Assembly: GCA_037176725.1 (NCBI GenBank)
Contig: JAZBRS010000035.1
Coordinates: 51,408,001-51,472,000 of the forward strand
Origin: Posidonia oceanica
Lineage: Eukaryota; Streptophyta; Magnoliopsida; Alismatales; Posidoniaceae
Reading direction: 5' to 3'
DNA length: 64,000 bases
Shown here: one piece after another, positions 1-9,836 of the stretch
How positions within the stretch are numbered: position 1 is the stretch's first letter
Layout: the number at the start of each line of letters is the position of its first letter
Position numbers and translations under genes: made by a program
The notes under the pieces: model-generated
What the model was told of the DNA's origin: nothing
Database searches by the model: none
What the model saw: the letters and a program-made list of their open reading frames with translations, nothing else

Positions 1-3000
1 AAAAATATTAAAAGAAATTAACAAACAAAATCAAATCTAAAAGGAAACTTAAACAAAACCCTAAAAAGATTAAAATCTAAAACTCACCCTAATTAATCTA
101 AAAACAAACTTTAAAAAATCCTAATTGATATCCCAAGTGTTTAACAAGAAAAACATAATTAAAAAACAACTTAAAAGACTTAACAAACATTTAAACAAAA
201 TCAAAAACAAATCAAAACAAAGAAAACCCTAAAAACCCTAATCAAAACTAAATCTCTTTAAACCTGATTAACTAATCAAAAACAATCATTAAAAAACTTA
301 ATCAAAGTCCTAACTTAAAACACAATCATTCTAAAAACATTTTCTATTTTTTTTAATTTTTATCTAATTTATTTTTCCTCTTTCCCTTCCTTCCTTTCTT
401 CCTTTCTTTCTATTTTTCTTTCTTTTCTTTTCCTGGGCCCAGTCCGGCCCATTCCTCTCCTTCCCTTCCTTCTTCCTTTCTTTTTTTCCTTTTTTTCCGC
501 GTGCGGCCCGGCCCACAGTCTTCCTTCTTCCTCTTCTTCCCTCCTTCTTCTTCTTCTTCCTCCACGATTCCTCCCACCAGTCTCCCTCTCCCCTTCAAAA
601 AAATTTCAATTCTCTCTTCCCTCTCAATCCCATCAACACCAGCTCATTCTCCTCTTCTCTCGCATCTCAGCGGTTCTTCCGGGGGGCATTTACTGCCCGT
701 CTCCTCACCGGCTGCCTCTCCATCAGCTCCAGTGCTCCCACCAGTGGAGATTTGAAATCCACCGCGCTTCACTCCTCCCAATAGCTGATAAAACCCACAG
801 CTTCCTCCTCCTTCAACGCCTTTTTCGTCATCCCAGAGAGAGTGAGAGAATTTAGAACTCAGAAGCCACCCAAATCCCCAGTTTCTTCCGCTGCAGAACG
901 ACCTTCTTCCCCCTCTTCCTTTTCGTCCACACAGAACCCCTAACTCCCAGTAGAATCCCCGTAATTTCGTCCCTAATCTCACCCAAACAACCACCTTTCC
1001 GGCCATCCATTCAGCACCAAAAACCACCCCAAATTCATCCCCCAGTTCACCCCGAACCAAGCCAGAACCCAACCTCCATCTTTCCAAAATTTCCGTCCCC
1101 TTAGCTCACCGAATCCCTCCAAATTCCACCCAGGAGCTCACCACCATACTACCTTCCAACCCCCTAAACCACTAGCCTCCACTCTCTCCACAGCCAAAGA
1201 ACTTCACAGCAAACACCTACGACCACTTCCACCAAAAATCAGCCCAACAACTGAACTACCTCTCCAGCCTCTTCCCGGCCATTCCCAGCATCCAGACACA
1301 CTCACCGACCAACCAGCAAGTCGCCGGTACCCTCCAATTGCTCTGAAGGGTAGCAGACACCTGTACCCACCTCAGGCGACCTGTGGAGCACCCACTGGAG
1401 CCGAATCTTGCGTCGATCGCCGAAGCTTCGCACCGAGCATCCAAGAAGCACCAGAGTGCACCACTAAGTCGATCCTAGCAATCCCAAGCTGCCGACGAGC
1501 TTCGCAGCACCCGGTCCAACCTCACCGGCACGCGTTGAAAGCACTGACGTCGGGGGGGGGGGCGTTTTGGCCAGCGAAAGAGGTACCTCCCTCTCTCCCA
1601 AGCTTAGTTTCCTCCTCGGTGTGCTTTTCCACCCATTAGTTGTAGGTTTTACCCCCTCCTGCTCCAAGTCATCGCCGCCGCTCCATCGTCTTCTCCGATG
1701 AGCCCCAGCGTCTGTCCCGCCGCGCCAGTGAATAGAACGACGCTCCGTCGATCCCCCGAGGTCTGCACGGCCAGCAGCAACTCTCCGGTGGCTCCAAAAT
1801 GCCACGGCGTCGCGTCGTCCGCCGGTCCCACTCTCCTCTGGTTCACAGCGCTCTATCGTCTTCTCCGGCCATCTTCGGGCACTGTCACAGCTCCCCGACG
1901 CTACTTCGGACTCCGTCGAGCTCCAGTGAAGCTCCCCAGCCGATCAGCACGCCCCCAGCACCCCTCCTCCGCTCGTGACGGCCACTGGTAGCACTGTGCT
2001 ACAGTGGTCGTCGTTCTGTGGATCACTGTAGCTTTATTTCCTGTTAGTTAGCTATTTTGCCACTAAATTGCATTTTCGGTCCTTGTTTTTACTTTATTGC
2101 ATTCTGGTCCTGCCTCTGTTTAAAACTCATTTAATTCCACATTTAAATCATATGAAATTGCATGAAAAATCTAAAAAACTAACTAATTACATGTTAGTCC
2201 TTCGACTGTGTTTTCCGTTAATGATTATTTTAGTTCAAGCCCTCTGATTTTCCATTTTTGCATGTTAGTCCTTCAATCAATAATCTGATTTAATGCTTAT
2301 ATTTAACCTTAGTAAATAGCATTTTTAAACCCTGTTGTTTTCCTCATTTGCACTTTAGTCCTCTGTTCTGTTAACTTATGCATTTATTTTCCAATTTTTC
2401 TTACTGCATTGCATCATTTCCCCCATACTTTCTGATTTTTGCATATAGGCCCTTCATCAATGCACAGCATACATTTAAATGCATATTTTGCTTATAAAAT
2501 TGCATTTTAGACCCTACATATTTTAAAAATTGCACATAGGTCCTCTACATGCTTATAAAAGTCATTTAAATGCATATTTTTGCTTATAAATTGCGTTTTA
2601 GACCCTACATATTTAAAAATTGCATATAGGTCCTCTGTTTGCATTCTCAGACCATTTAAGACCACTGTTTTGCTTACAAAATTGCATTTTAGACCCTGTA
2701 TATTTCAAAATTGCATGTTAATCTCCCATATATTTCAAAACTTGTCCTAATGCGTGTTTACTTTGTAAAATTGCATTTTGAACCCTGCATTTTGCAAATT
2801 TGCACTCAGACCCTCCAGTTTTCAAATACCTTGCATAAAAGCTCTCTAACTTTTCAAAATCTTTGCATTTAGACCCTGACTTTTTCAAAATTGCACATAA
2901 GTTCCCAAGTTTTCTGAAAAATCATCCCGAGGTCTTTTCTTGCATTTCTGCATGCATTGCACTCATGCATCTTTGCATTTGGCATTCTTGCACACACTTA

Positions 3001-3820
3001 AGCATTCTTAGCTCCCATTTACATGGGAGGACCTGTTTTGCACACCCCTAGGACCTCCTGTACACCTAGATCCATTCTTCTCCCCTGTTCTGGCCCCTCT
3101 GCCTTGAAGTTGGGATATCTTCAGATCCGGCCATTGGATCTTCTCAACCAAGCTACCTGGACGACCCCGGCGGAGCGCTCTTCAGCATGGACCAAGCAGC
3201 TTCCAGATCAAGCTTCAGATTTCCAAGGTAAGTCCTCCTGAACCCTTGCGCAGCATTCATTTGCACACCATTTGCATTGCATGCATCGTTTTTGCTTTCT
3301 GTTACCTCGAGCATGTAGAGTAGGACTCTCTCTTCTTATCTATCAACACTGCTTCCTCTTTTCGCGTACTCCCAGTGCTTTGTGTTGCGTTTCCCCTAGA
3401 TTCACCACTAATTGCGACTTTCTTCCCCCTTTTTCCATGATCGGATCGCATCACGAGCTTTTGGCAGCATGCGAGACACATCGTGGGACATTTTGGTGGG
3501 AAACAGTCACAAAACAGTGGTAATCCTTCCACTTGCTTCTCTTCCCCTTCGTAGGTCTTCACACCTACTTTGCGCGGTCTCACACACGCACTGTTTGCTT
3601 CTCCTTTTGCTTCTCCTGTCCTTTCTCTTCGCATTTGCATCTGCATGGTTTTGTCGATGTTTTATTTCGCTTCGCTTTGGCACTGTTTTGCGTGCCCGCT
3701 TTGCTTTTGGCACCGTTTTGCGTGTCCACTTCGCTTTTGGCACCGTTTTGCGTGCCCGCTTCGCTTTTGGCACCGTTTTACGTGCCCGCTTTGCTTTCTA
3801 CACCGTTTTGCGTGCCCGAT
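1..3820 (+). repeat. E2 5' LTR, first visible part (start outside window)
   Basis: It is collinear with 50297-52490 of the E2 3' LTR. In order it holds an A-rich, G-poor block (1-350), a T/C-rich tract (350-650), a GC-richer transcribed leader with a TATA-like GATAAAACC near 787, and a T-rich stretch with repeated TTGCATTTTAGACCC-like words (2040-2900). A 7-bp hairpin (3012-3029) and a 327-bp candidate intron (3228-3554) follow. The last visible part is an array of 30-bp units containing GGCAC/GTGCC arms (3676-3820). E1 is inserted in that array, which resumes at 32483. Confidence 0.9.
3228..3554 (+). other. Candidate LTR intron in E2 (AAG|GTAAGT ... CGTAG|G)
   Basis: A consensus plant donor (GTAAGT) is followed 327 bp later by a pyrimidine-rich acceptor ending TTCGTAG. 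The same donor and acceptor positions occur in the E1, E3 and solo LTRs with lengths of 326, 325 and 327 bp. An ATG lies exactly 41 nt upstream of the donor (3187) in all four. Splicing is inferred, not shown. Confidence 0.55.
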
Positions 3821-5702
3821 TGTTGACACCCCATCTTGGCAGGCCTGGACCCTTGGAGCCCTCTGGTTGATTGCTGGATCAAACCCCAACCAAACCCTAA
3901 CCCTAGTCCCTCTGCTCAACCCTTCAAAATCAGCCTGTCTTGGCCTAAACCTTTACCCCCCTTCCCAACCTCTGAACCTAACCAAAATTCATAGGAAAAC
4001 CCACCACTATCCACTCAACAAACCTACCCAAAAACCTAGGATTTTCCAAGCCTGACCCATTCCCAAAAACCCTAGAAAACTTAGGTGAAACTACCCTTTT
4101 TCTATGCCTTGAAACCCCTCCAAAACCTCCTTAGAATCAAACCAAAATTCCAGACCCAAGACTTCAAAACCTAGACTACCCACCCACCAATTTTCACTCC
4201 ATTCCAAGACCATTAGGACCCTCTTTCACCCAAATTATCCTTTTCTCTCTCCAGGATTATCATTTTCTCTCTCCTCTCTCTCTCCTGATTATCATCTCTC
4301 TTTTCATCCCTTTCTGATCCTTTTTCTGGTCTGGCTGTGGGCCCCCTCTGTGCTTCTACCCTTCCTCTATCCTATCCCTATTTTTACTTTATTTTTAACG
4401 CTTTTTCTGAATTTTTAAAAATCGTTTTCCTCCAACCTATCTTTTTCCTTTTATTCCCCTTTTTATTCCATTTTTTTCTCCTTCTCTTTTCCCTTTTCTC
4501 CCTTTTGCAAAAATCCACAAAAACCCATAAAAATATGTAAAATCTCAAAACATAAAACAAACAAATCAGTACCCTAAGAAAAACAATTAAAAAATGTTAA
4601 ACAAGCAATTAACAACTTAAACTTAACTTAAGCAAGCTAAAAAGAAAACTAAACATGCAAACTAAAAAATGCAAAACAAATCAAAAGAAAACACTGAAAA
4701 ATCAGGAAAAAAGCTAAAACAAAATCAAAACCCACCAAAGGTAAGAACCCATCAGAAGAATTAAAAAACAAACCCTAAAAAGGAGAATTAAAAATCAAAC
4801 ATTAAAACAAATAATTAAAAAAGGCAAAGGACTTAACCTAGTAAACACAAGAAAAACAAGTAAAAAACTTAATTTAAAAAGAAAAGGAAAACACACCTGA
4901 AAAGCCTAAAAGACACTCTATTAAACCAGAAAAAATCCAACTAAAAACTTCAAGAAAAAACCAATAAATAAAAATCCAAACATAACTTAGAAGATTTAAG
5001 AAGGAAAAACCCTAAGAAGACTACAACTTGAAAACATAAAACCAACCCTGATTAATAGGAAAATAAATCCTAAAAAATCCTAATTAATATCCTAAGTGTC
5101 CAGCAAAAGAAATGAAATTTTTAAAATAATTTAAAAAGGGATTAACAAACGTTTAAACAAGTGAAAACCAATTAAGAACAAAACCAAAGTCCTAAAACCC
5201 TAATCAAGCCCAAAACACATTAATCAACTCAAAATAACCATTAAAAATCTTAATTAAAATCCTAATCTACAGTACAACTCTTCTAATATTTTTATTTATT
5301 TTTTAGTTTATTTTTACCTATTTTATTTCCCCATTCTATCCCCTCCTTCTCTCTTACTTTTCTGTTTTATTCTTTCTTTTCTTTACTGGGCTCAATTCAG
5401 CCCGTTTCTTTTTTTCTTTCTTTCTTCGTTTTTTTCCTCTCGGCCCACAGTCCGGCCTTCCCCACCCTTCTTCTTCTTCAATCTTCCTCTGCGTTTTTCT
5501 CCGGCCGTTTCTCCCGCGAAGCTGCAGCAACAGGTTTCCCTCCTCCTTTTAAATTCGAAGCTCCGTCACTTCATTCTACAGCAGCTCGCCGTCTCCCCGT
5601 CTCAGCAGCTTTTCCGGAGCCGGTCGCCTCAGTCCTCTCTGCTGCAGTGGCCGCCGGCCGAATTTGAAAGTTCCCCCGCGCGCCAGCAGCCTCCGCTCCC
5701 CA

Positions 5703-5711
5703 GATATAATC
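5703..5711 (+). promoter_or_regulatory. TATA-like box of the E1 LTR promoter
   Basis: GATATAATC sits at the homologous place of GATAAAACC in E2 (about 787 and 51083), GATAAAAGAC in E3 (54371) and ATATAAG in the solo LTR (minus strand, 61848-61854). All four are followed by a CCTTC-rich initiator-like stretch. The inferred transcription start is 25-35 bp downstream, which would make U3 about 1.9 kb. The copy in the 3' LTR is at 28368. Confidence 0.5.
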
Positions 5712-6671
5712 CTCCGTCCTTCCTTCAATCAAAAACACACCAGACCTTCAGTGCAGAACCAGTAGCGAGCAACCTTCACCTTCAGAGCAAACCAGAGAGT
5801 GAGAGAGCATTTTCCACTTCATCTCTTCCACCTGAAACAACCTTCTGCTCTTCTTCTCTGCCTCCTCCAATTTCCAGAAGAGAGAGCGGCAAGAGAGGGT
5901 GTTTGAGAGCCACCCTTGCATCCCGGAGAGGAGCCTCCATATCAGACCGATCACCACATCCAATTCTCCTCTTTTCTTCTCTGAAATCTTCAGAAAACGC
6001 CCTTCTTCCATTCCCAGCTAACCAACACCCTTCCTGGCCTTCATCCTCCTCCCTGTTACTTCCCCAACCTCACCCAACACCTGGCCTTCTTCCTCCAGCA
6101 TTTCCCAGCCATTCCCCCACCTAAATCACTACCGAATCCCTCTGAAAGCCAACCGCTACCGACCTGAACCCATTCCCCAATTCCCACTACTCCAGCTCAC
6201 CGCCTTCTCCCAAATTCTACCCAGAAGTTCACCACACATCCACCTTTCCAGAGCCTCCGACATCAAACCAAATCATCCACCACAGACCTTAAACTCCACT
6301 TCAAACACTTAACCTTATTTCTGTCAGAAATCAACCCAGACCTCAAATTCCCCTCCACTCGTACCAGAAACCTTCTCCGAGCATCCAGCTACACTCCTCA
6401 GCCCTCCAGCAACCACCCGGAAGGTCCCATCCAGTCCGGCGTGCAGCAAACAGTCCCCCCGACCTCCGGCTGCCTCTGTGAACCCACGATCAGTCAGATC
6501 TTCCGCCGGTCTTCGCAGCAGCTGTCCAACCATCCAAGAAGCTCCGGAGGGTCACTCTGAGTCGATCCCAGTCCTCGCGAGCAGCAGACAGCATCCACAG
6601 CGACCGGACGAGTTCCACCGGCGACCTCTGAAGCCACCTGCGTCGGGAGGACATCCCAGCCACGGAAACAG

Positions 6672-8230
6672 GTATATTCTTGCTCCCTTAGTCTCCTTTT
6701 CATCCTGTGTTGCTTCTCAGCCTTTTAGAAATAGGTTCCCGGCCCTCTTGCCCTGCTTCTGCTCGCCGCTCCGGTCGTCTTCTCCGGCGCAGTTCTCCGG
6801 TCGTCCCGTCGCTCTGGCCAGCGGAACGCAACTCTGGTGGATGCCGCAGGTCCGCACAGGTCTCAGGAACCTTCTCCGGCCCTCAGAACGCAGCGTCGCT
6901 GCGTCGATCGGCCGGACGAAGTTTCTGAAGCTCCGCAGACCTCCGGCGACCGCTCCAGCCCGCTCCAGTCCACGCCGACCTCTGCCAAGCACCGTCCGAC
7001 CTCCGTCAGTGCCAGGAGCCGCTCCCCCGCCGATCTGCGCCGCTCCAACACCCCCGTGCCGGCGTTCATGGACGCTGGCAGCTTGCTGCTACAGTGTCCA
7101 TGGCCGTCGGCCATGGCACTGTTCACTTATTTTTCTGATATCTAAGTTTTCTTGCAAATATTGCATTTCTGGTCTGAGTTTTTATCATTCTGCATTCCAG
7201 TCCTTTGTTTAATTTAATCTGCTGATTTCTGAACTGAAACCATATTAAATTGCATGAAATATTTATGTTTTTCCTTATTTGCATGCTGATCCATTTACTG
7301 TGCTTTCTAGTTATAGTTTTTTACGCTTTAGCCCTTCAGTTCCTGTTTTTTTACACTTAAGACCTGCAGTAGTTTAATTAGATTTAATGCATATAGTTTG
7401 CCATATAATATTGCATTTTGGGCCCCTTCAGTTCTCAGTATTTGCAACCTGATCCTCTGCACTGTAGAACTTAGGTTTTATTTTTAATTTTTGTTTGTTG
7501 CATTGCATATTAGCCCCCCAGTTTTTGCATATTTACAGTTAGGTCCATTTTAAATGGACAGTAACTGTGCTGCATGTATTTTAACTTACTGCATTGCATT
7601 TTTAACCCCATGTTTTCCAAAAATTGCACTGTGGTCCTGTCATTTAAATTCCAGAGCATATTTTCCATACTAAATTGCATTTTCAGCCCCTGCATGATTT
7701 GAAAATCACATCTAGGTCCCTGCATGTTTTAAAAAATCATGTGAAAAGACCATTTTGCCCCTAGGTCGCATTTTAGCCCCTATGCCTACCAAATTTCATA
7801 CAGACCTTCCACTAGTACCCCTAGACTCCCCAGGACCTTGTTTTCTGGAAAATTTGCATTTTAAACCCTAGATTTTTTCAAAATTGCACTCTGACCCCTT
7901 TTTTGGTTTCAAAATCTCTTTTAAAGCATACCTTCTTTTCAAAACACCTTCCTGAGCCTAGTTTTTTTGCCAAATAGACCCTTGGCTTCCCCTGTTTTCA
8001 AAGTCTTCTCCTGTGGAACCCTGTTTTCTGGAAAATTTGCACTTTTAGCCCCTCTTCTTTTTCAAAATGCCTTCTGAACTCCTAGTTTTTCCCAAATTAC
8101 TTCTCTTTGCTTTTCTTGCTTTCGCATGCATCCTGCACTCATTTAGTCTTGCATTTTAGCATCTTCTTGCACACACTAAGCACTTCCAGCTCCCTTTCAC
8201 TTGGGAGGACCTTTTTGCACATCCCTAGAA
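6672..8230 (+). other. Candidate long T-rich intron in the E1 LTR
   Basis: The donor-like CAG|GTATAT aligns with GTACCT in E2 (1583), GTACCA in E3 (55150) and GTAAGC in the solo LTR (minus, 60882). Downstream, composition changes from GC-rich to T-rich, as in plant introns, and words such as TTGCATTTTAGCCCC recur. The acceptor is uncertain: CCCTAG near 8226 and CACCTAG near 8246 are both conserved in the four LTRs. The end given is therefore approximate. Confidence 0.35.
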
Positions 8231-8363
8231 CCTCCTGAACACCTAGATCTGTTCTTCTCTCCTGTCTTGGCCCTTCTGCCTTGGAGCTGCGATATCTTCC
8301 AATCCGACCGTTGGATCTTCTCAAATGAGCTGCCCAGGCAACCGCAGCGAAGCGCTCTTCAGC

Positions 8364-8404
8364 ATGGACCAGACAGATTTCAGATCAGGCTCCCGGATCT
8401 CCAG
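8364..8404 (+). other. 41-nt ATG-to-donor segment conserved in four LTRs
   Basis: The 13 codons plus 2 nt from this ATG to the GTATGT donor start Met-Asp-Gln in every LTR (E2 3187-3227, E3 56886-56926, solo minus 59347-59307). No copy has a stop or length change. This suggests a short 5' coding exon or an upstream ORF interrupted by the intron. In E1 the frame meets a TGA soon after the acceptor, and in E3 somewhat later, so it may encode only a small peptide. Confidence 0.4.
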
Positions 8405-8730
8405 GTATGTCCTCCTGAACCCCTGCATTGCATTCATTTGCATGGCATTTGCACAGTTTTCCTTGTTTTCGCTTTCTGTCTCTTCGAGCATGTAGAATAG
8501 GACTTCCCCTTTCTGCTTGTCTGTTCAAATCCTCGTTTCGCGTCTCTCTATGTGTTTCGTGTTGTGTTCTTCCTGGATTTGCCACTTTATGTGGCTTTCT
8601 TCCCCTCTTTCCACGATCCGATCGCATCGCGAGCTTTGGGCAGCATGCGAGACACATCGTGGAATGGTTTAGTGGGAAACAGCCGCAAGAAGGTGATAAT
8701 CCCCCCATTTGCCCCTTCTCCCCTCAGAAG
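8405..8730 (+). other. Candidate 326-bp intron in the E1 LTR
   Basis: The donor is CCAG|GTATGT. The acceptor follows the pyrimidine tract CCCCTTCTCCCCTCAG (8727) or the AAG three bases on, which is the position homologous to CTTTGTAG|GTCTTC in the other LTRs. The interior has an unusually conserved block (about 8600-8680) containing GATCGCATCGCGAGCTT and GCGAGACACATCGTGG. Removing this intron leaves the PBS in place, since it lies inside the LTR. Confidence 0.5.
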
Positions 8731-9467
8731 GTCTTCACACCTACTCTGAGCAGTCCTAAACAGCGTTTGTTCTTATACACACGTTGTCTTGCCTCCCCCT
8801 TTGACCCCTTTTGATCTCTTCCTGCATTCCTCGCATTTGCATGGCTTTTTCGAGGTTTTTTGCTTCGCTGTTTTGGCACCGTTTCGCGTGCCCGCCCTCG
8901 TTTTCGCTCCGTTTTGCGTACCCATCTGTTTTCTTGTCTCGTTTTGCGCACTGTCTTGCCTTCTCGTTCGTTTTATGTGCCGGTTTCTTTCTCTCGCTCC
9001 GTTTTGCGTACCTTTCTGCTTTCTCGTCTCGTTTTGAGTAGTTTCCTATTTTCTTGCCTCGTTTTGCATGTTGTCTCGCTTTCTTGCTTGTTTCGCGTGC
9101 CAATTTCGCTTCTCTGCATCGTCTTGCGTGCCTTTCTCGTTTCTCGCCTCGTTTTGCGTGTTTTACGTCGTTTTCTCTTGCGTGCCGACCGCATTGCATG
9201 GTTTTGCCGTCGTTTTGCTTTTTCACTTGCATTTGCATATAGGGCTATGATGCTTACTGCCTGGAGTTCCCACGAGTTAGGTTTCGCCCAATTCGGAACA
9301 CGGACAGCGCAGCTGAGCACTTAGAGAGCACGTTTACTTCCTTGCATTGTTTCTTCCCACTTAGAGCACTCCTCGAGCATTCATTTAGGCAATCATAGGC
9401 ACATAGGCATCCAATCCTGCATCCTTCTGCGTATGCGAGCGTAAGCCTAGAAAGACCGATTTTCGGG

Positions 9468-9500
9468 CGTGTCGGGGGTGCCTAATACCTTCCCCGCACG
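9468..9500 (+). other. Conserved U5 hairpin
   Basis: CGTG, GGGG and GGTG on the left can pair with TACC, CCCC and CACG on the right around a CCTAA loop. The segment and its flanks are the best conserved part of all four LTRs (E2 33031-33063, E3 62409-62441, solo minus 58337-58305). The inner pair is G-T in E1 and G-C in the others. A role in dimerisation, packaging or RNA 3'-end formation is possible but not shown. Confidence 0.5.
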
Positions 9501-9691
9501 TAACAGGAGTCCTTACCCTGTCTTTTGGCCCGCAATGACCGTACCGCCCTTATCCTAGGTTAGAGTCATCGCATTTGCATGTATTTGCATTTGTTTCCCT
9601 TTGCATTGCTTGGCTTCGCATTTCTTGCTTGGTTCTGCGCGTCAATTCACGCATTACCCCGGTTTTCCTCGTCTTCCGTTAATAGACGTGG

Positions 9692-9702
9692 TGGCGACTC
9701 TG
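9692..9702 (+). other. PBS-like TGGCGACTCTG inside U5
   Basis: This repeats the first 11 bases of the E1 PBS, 127 bp upstream of it. It is present at the same place in E2 (33256, one change), E3 (62634, one change) and the solo LTR (minus, 58112-58102). It could be a second tRNA contact or a relic of PBS duplication. Confidence 0.45.
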
Positions 9703-9818
9703 ATTTGTCTTATCTTTCCCTTTTCTCCTCGATTTTAAGTGTTTTTCGAGTTGAGCCTCTTCCTCGGATCTCAATCGCCGCTAAATAGCGAGCCTGGTTC
9801 CGATCGGGATCGCTACAG

Positions 9819-9836
9819 TGGCGACTCTGCTGGGGA
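9819..9836 (+). other. E1 primer-binding site, tRNA-Arg type
   Basis: TGGCGACTCTGCTGGGGA starts one base after the terminal CA of the LTR. The related TGGCGACTCCGCTGGGGA in E3 matches, from memory, the 3' end of plant tRNA-Arg, the primer reported for Ogre elements. E1 has one difference (T at position 10). Confidence 0.85.

Larger units (their letters stand above)
3821..9817 (+). repeat. E1 5' LTR (5997 bp)
   Basis: It begins TGTTGACACCCCATC and ends ATCGCTACA, immediately before a G and the PBS. In order it holds an A-rich, G-poor block (about 4510-5290), a T/C tract (5280-5480), a TATA-like box near 5705, a GC-rich leader to about 6671, and a T-rich intron-like stretch (about 6672-8230). 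These are followed by a short GC-rich exon-like block, a 326-bp candidate intron (8405-8730), degenerate GTTTTGCGT minirepeats (8870-9190) and a strongly conserved U5 segment with a hairpin (9468-9500). An open stretch at 6478-7212 lies in the leader and its reading frame is not kept in the other LTRs, so I do not call it a gene. Confidence 0.97.

Noticed and set aside
3890..3910. Telomere-like AAACCCTAACCCTAG
   Set aside because: Only one or two units occur, inside the LTR and repeated in both LTR copies; CCCTAA words are scattered through the A-rich block by composition.
6478..7212. 244-codon open frame in the E1 LTR leader (repeated at 29143-29877)
   Set aside because: It is GC-rich leader sequence, open on several frames and both strands, crosses the proposed splice donor, and has no counterpart frame in the other LTRs.
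8756..9238. Lys/Arg-rich open frames on the minus strand and Phe/Cys-rich frames on the plus strand in the LTR minirepeats
   Set aside because: They are by-products of the GTTTTGCGTGCC repeat units. Several frames are open at once, and there is no start context or domain.
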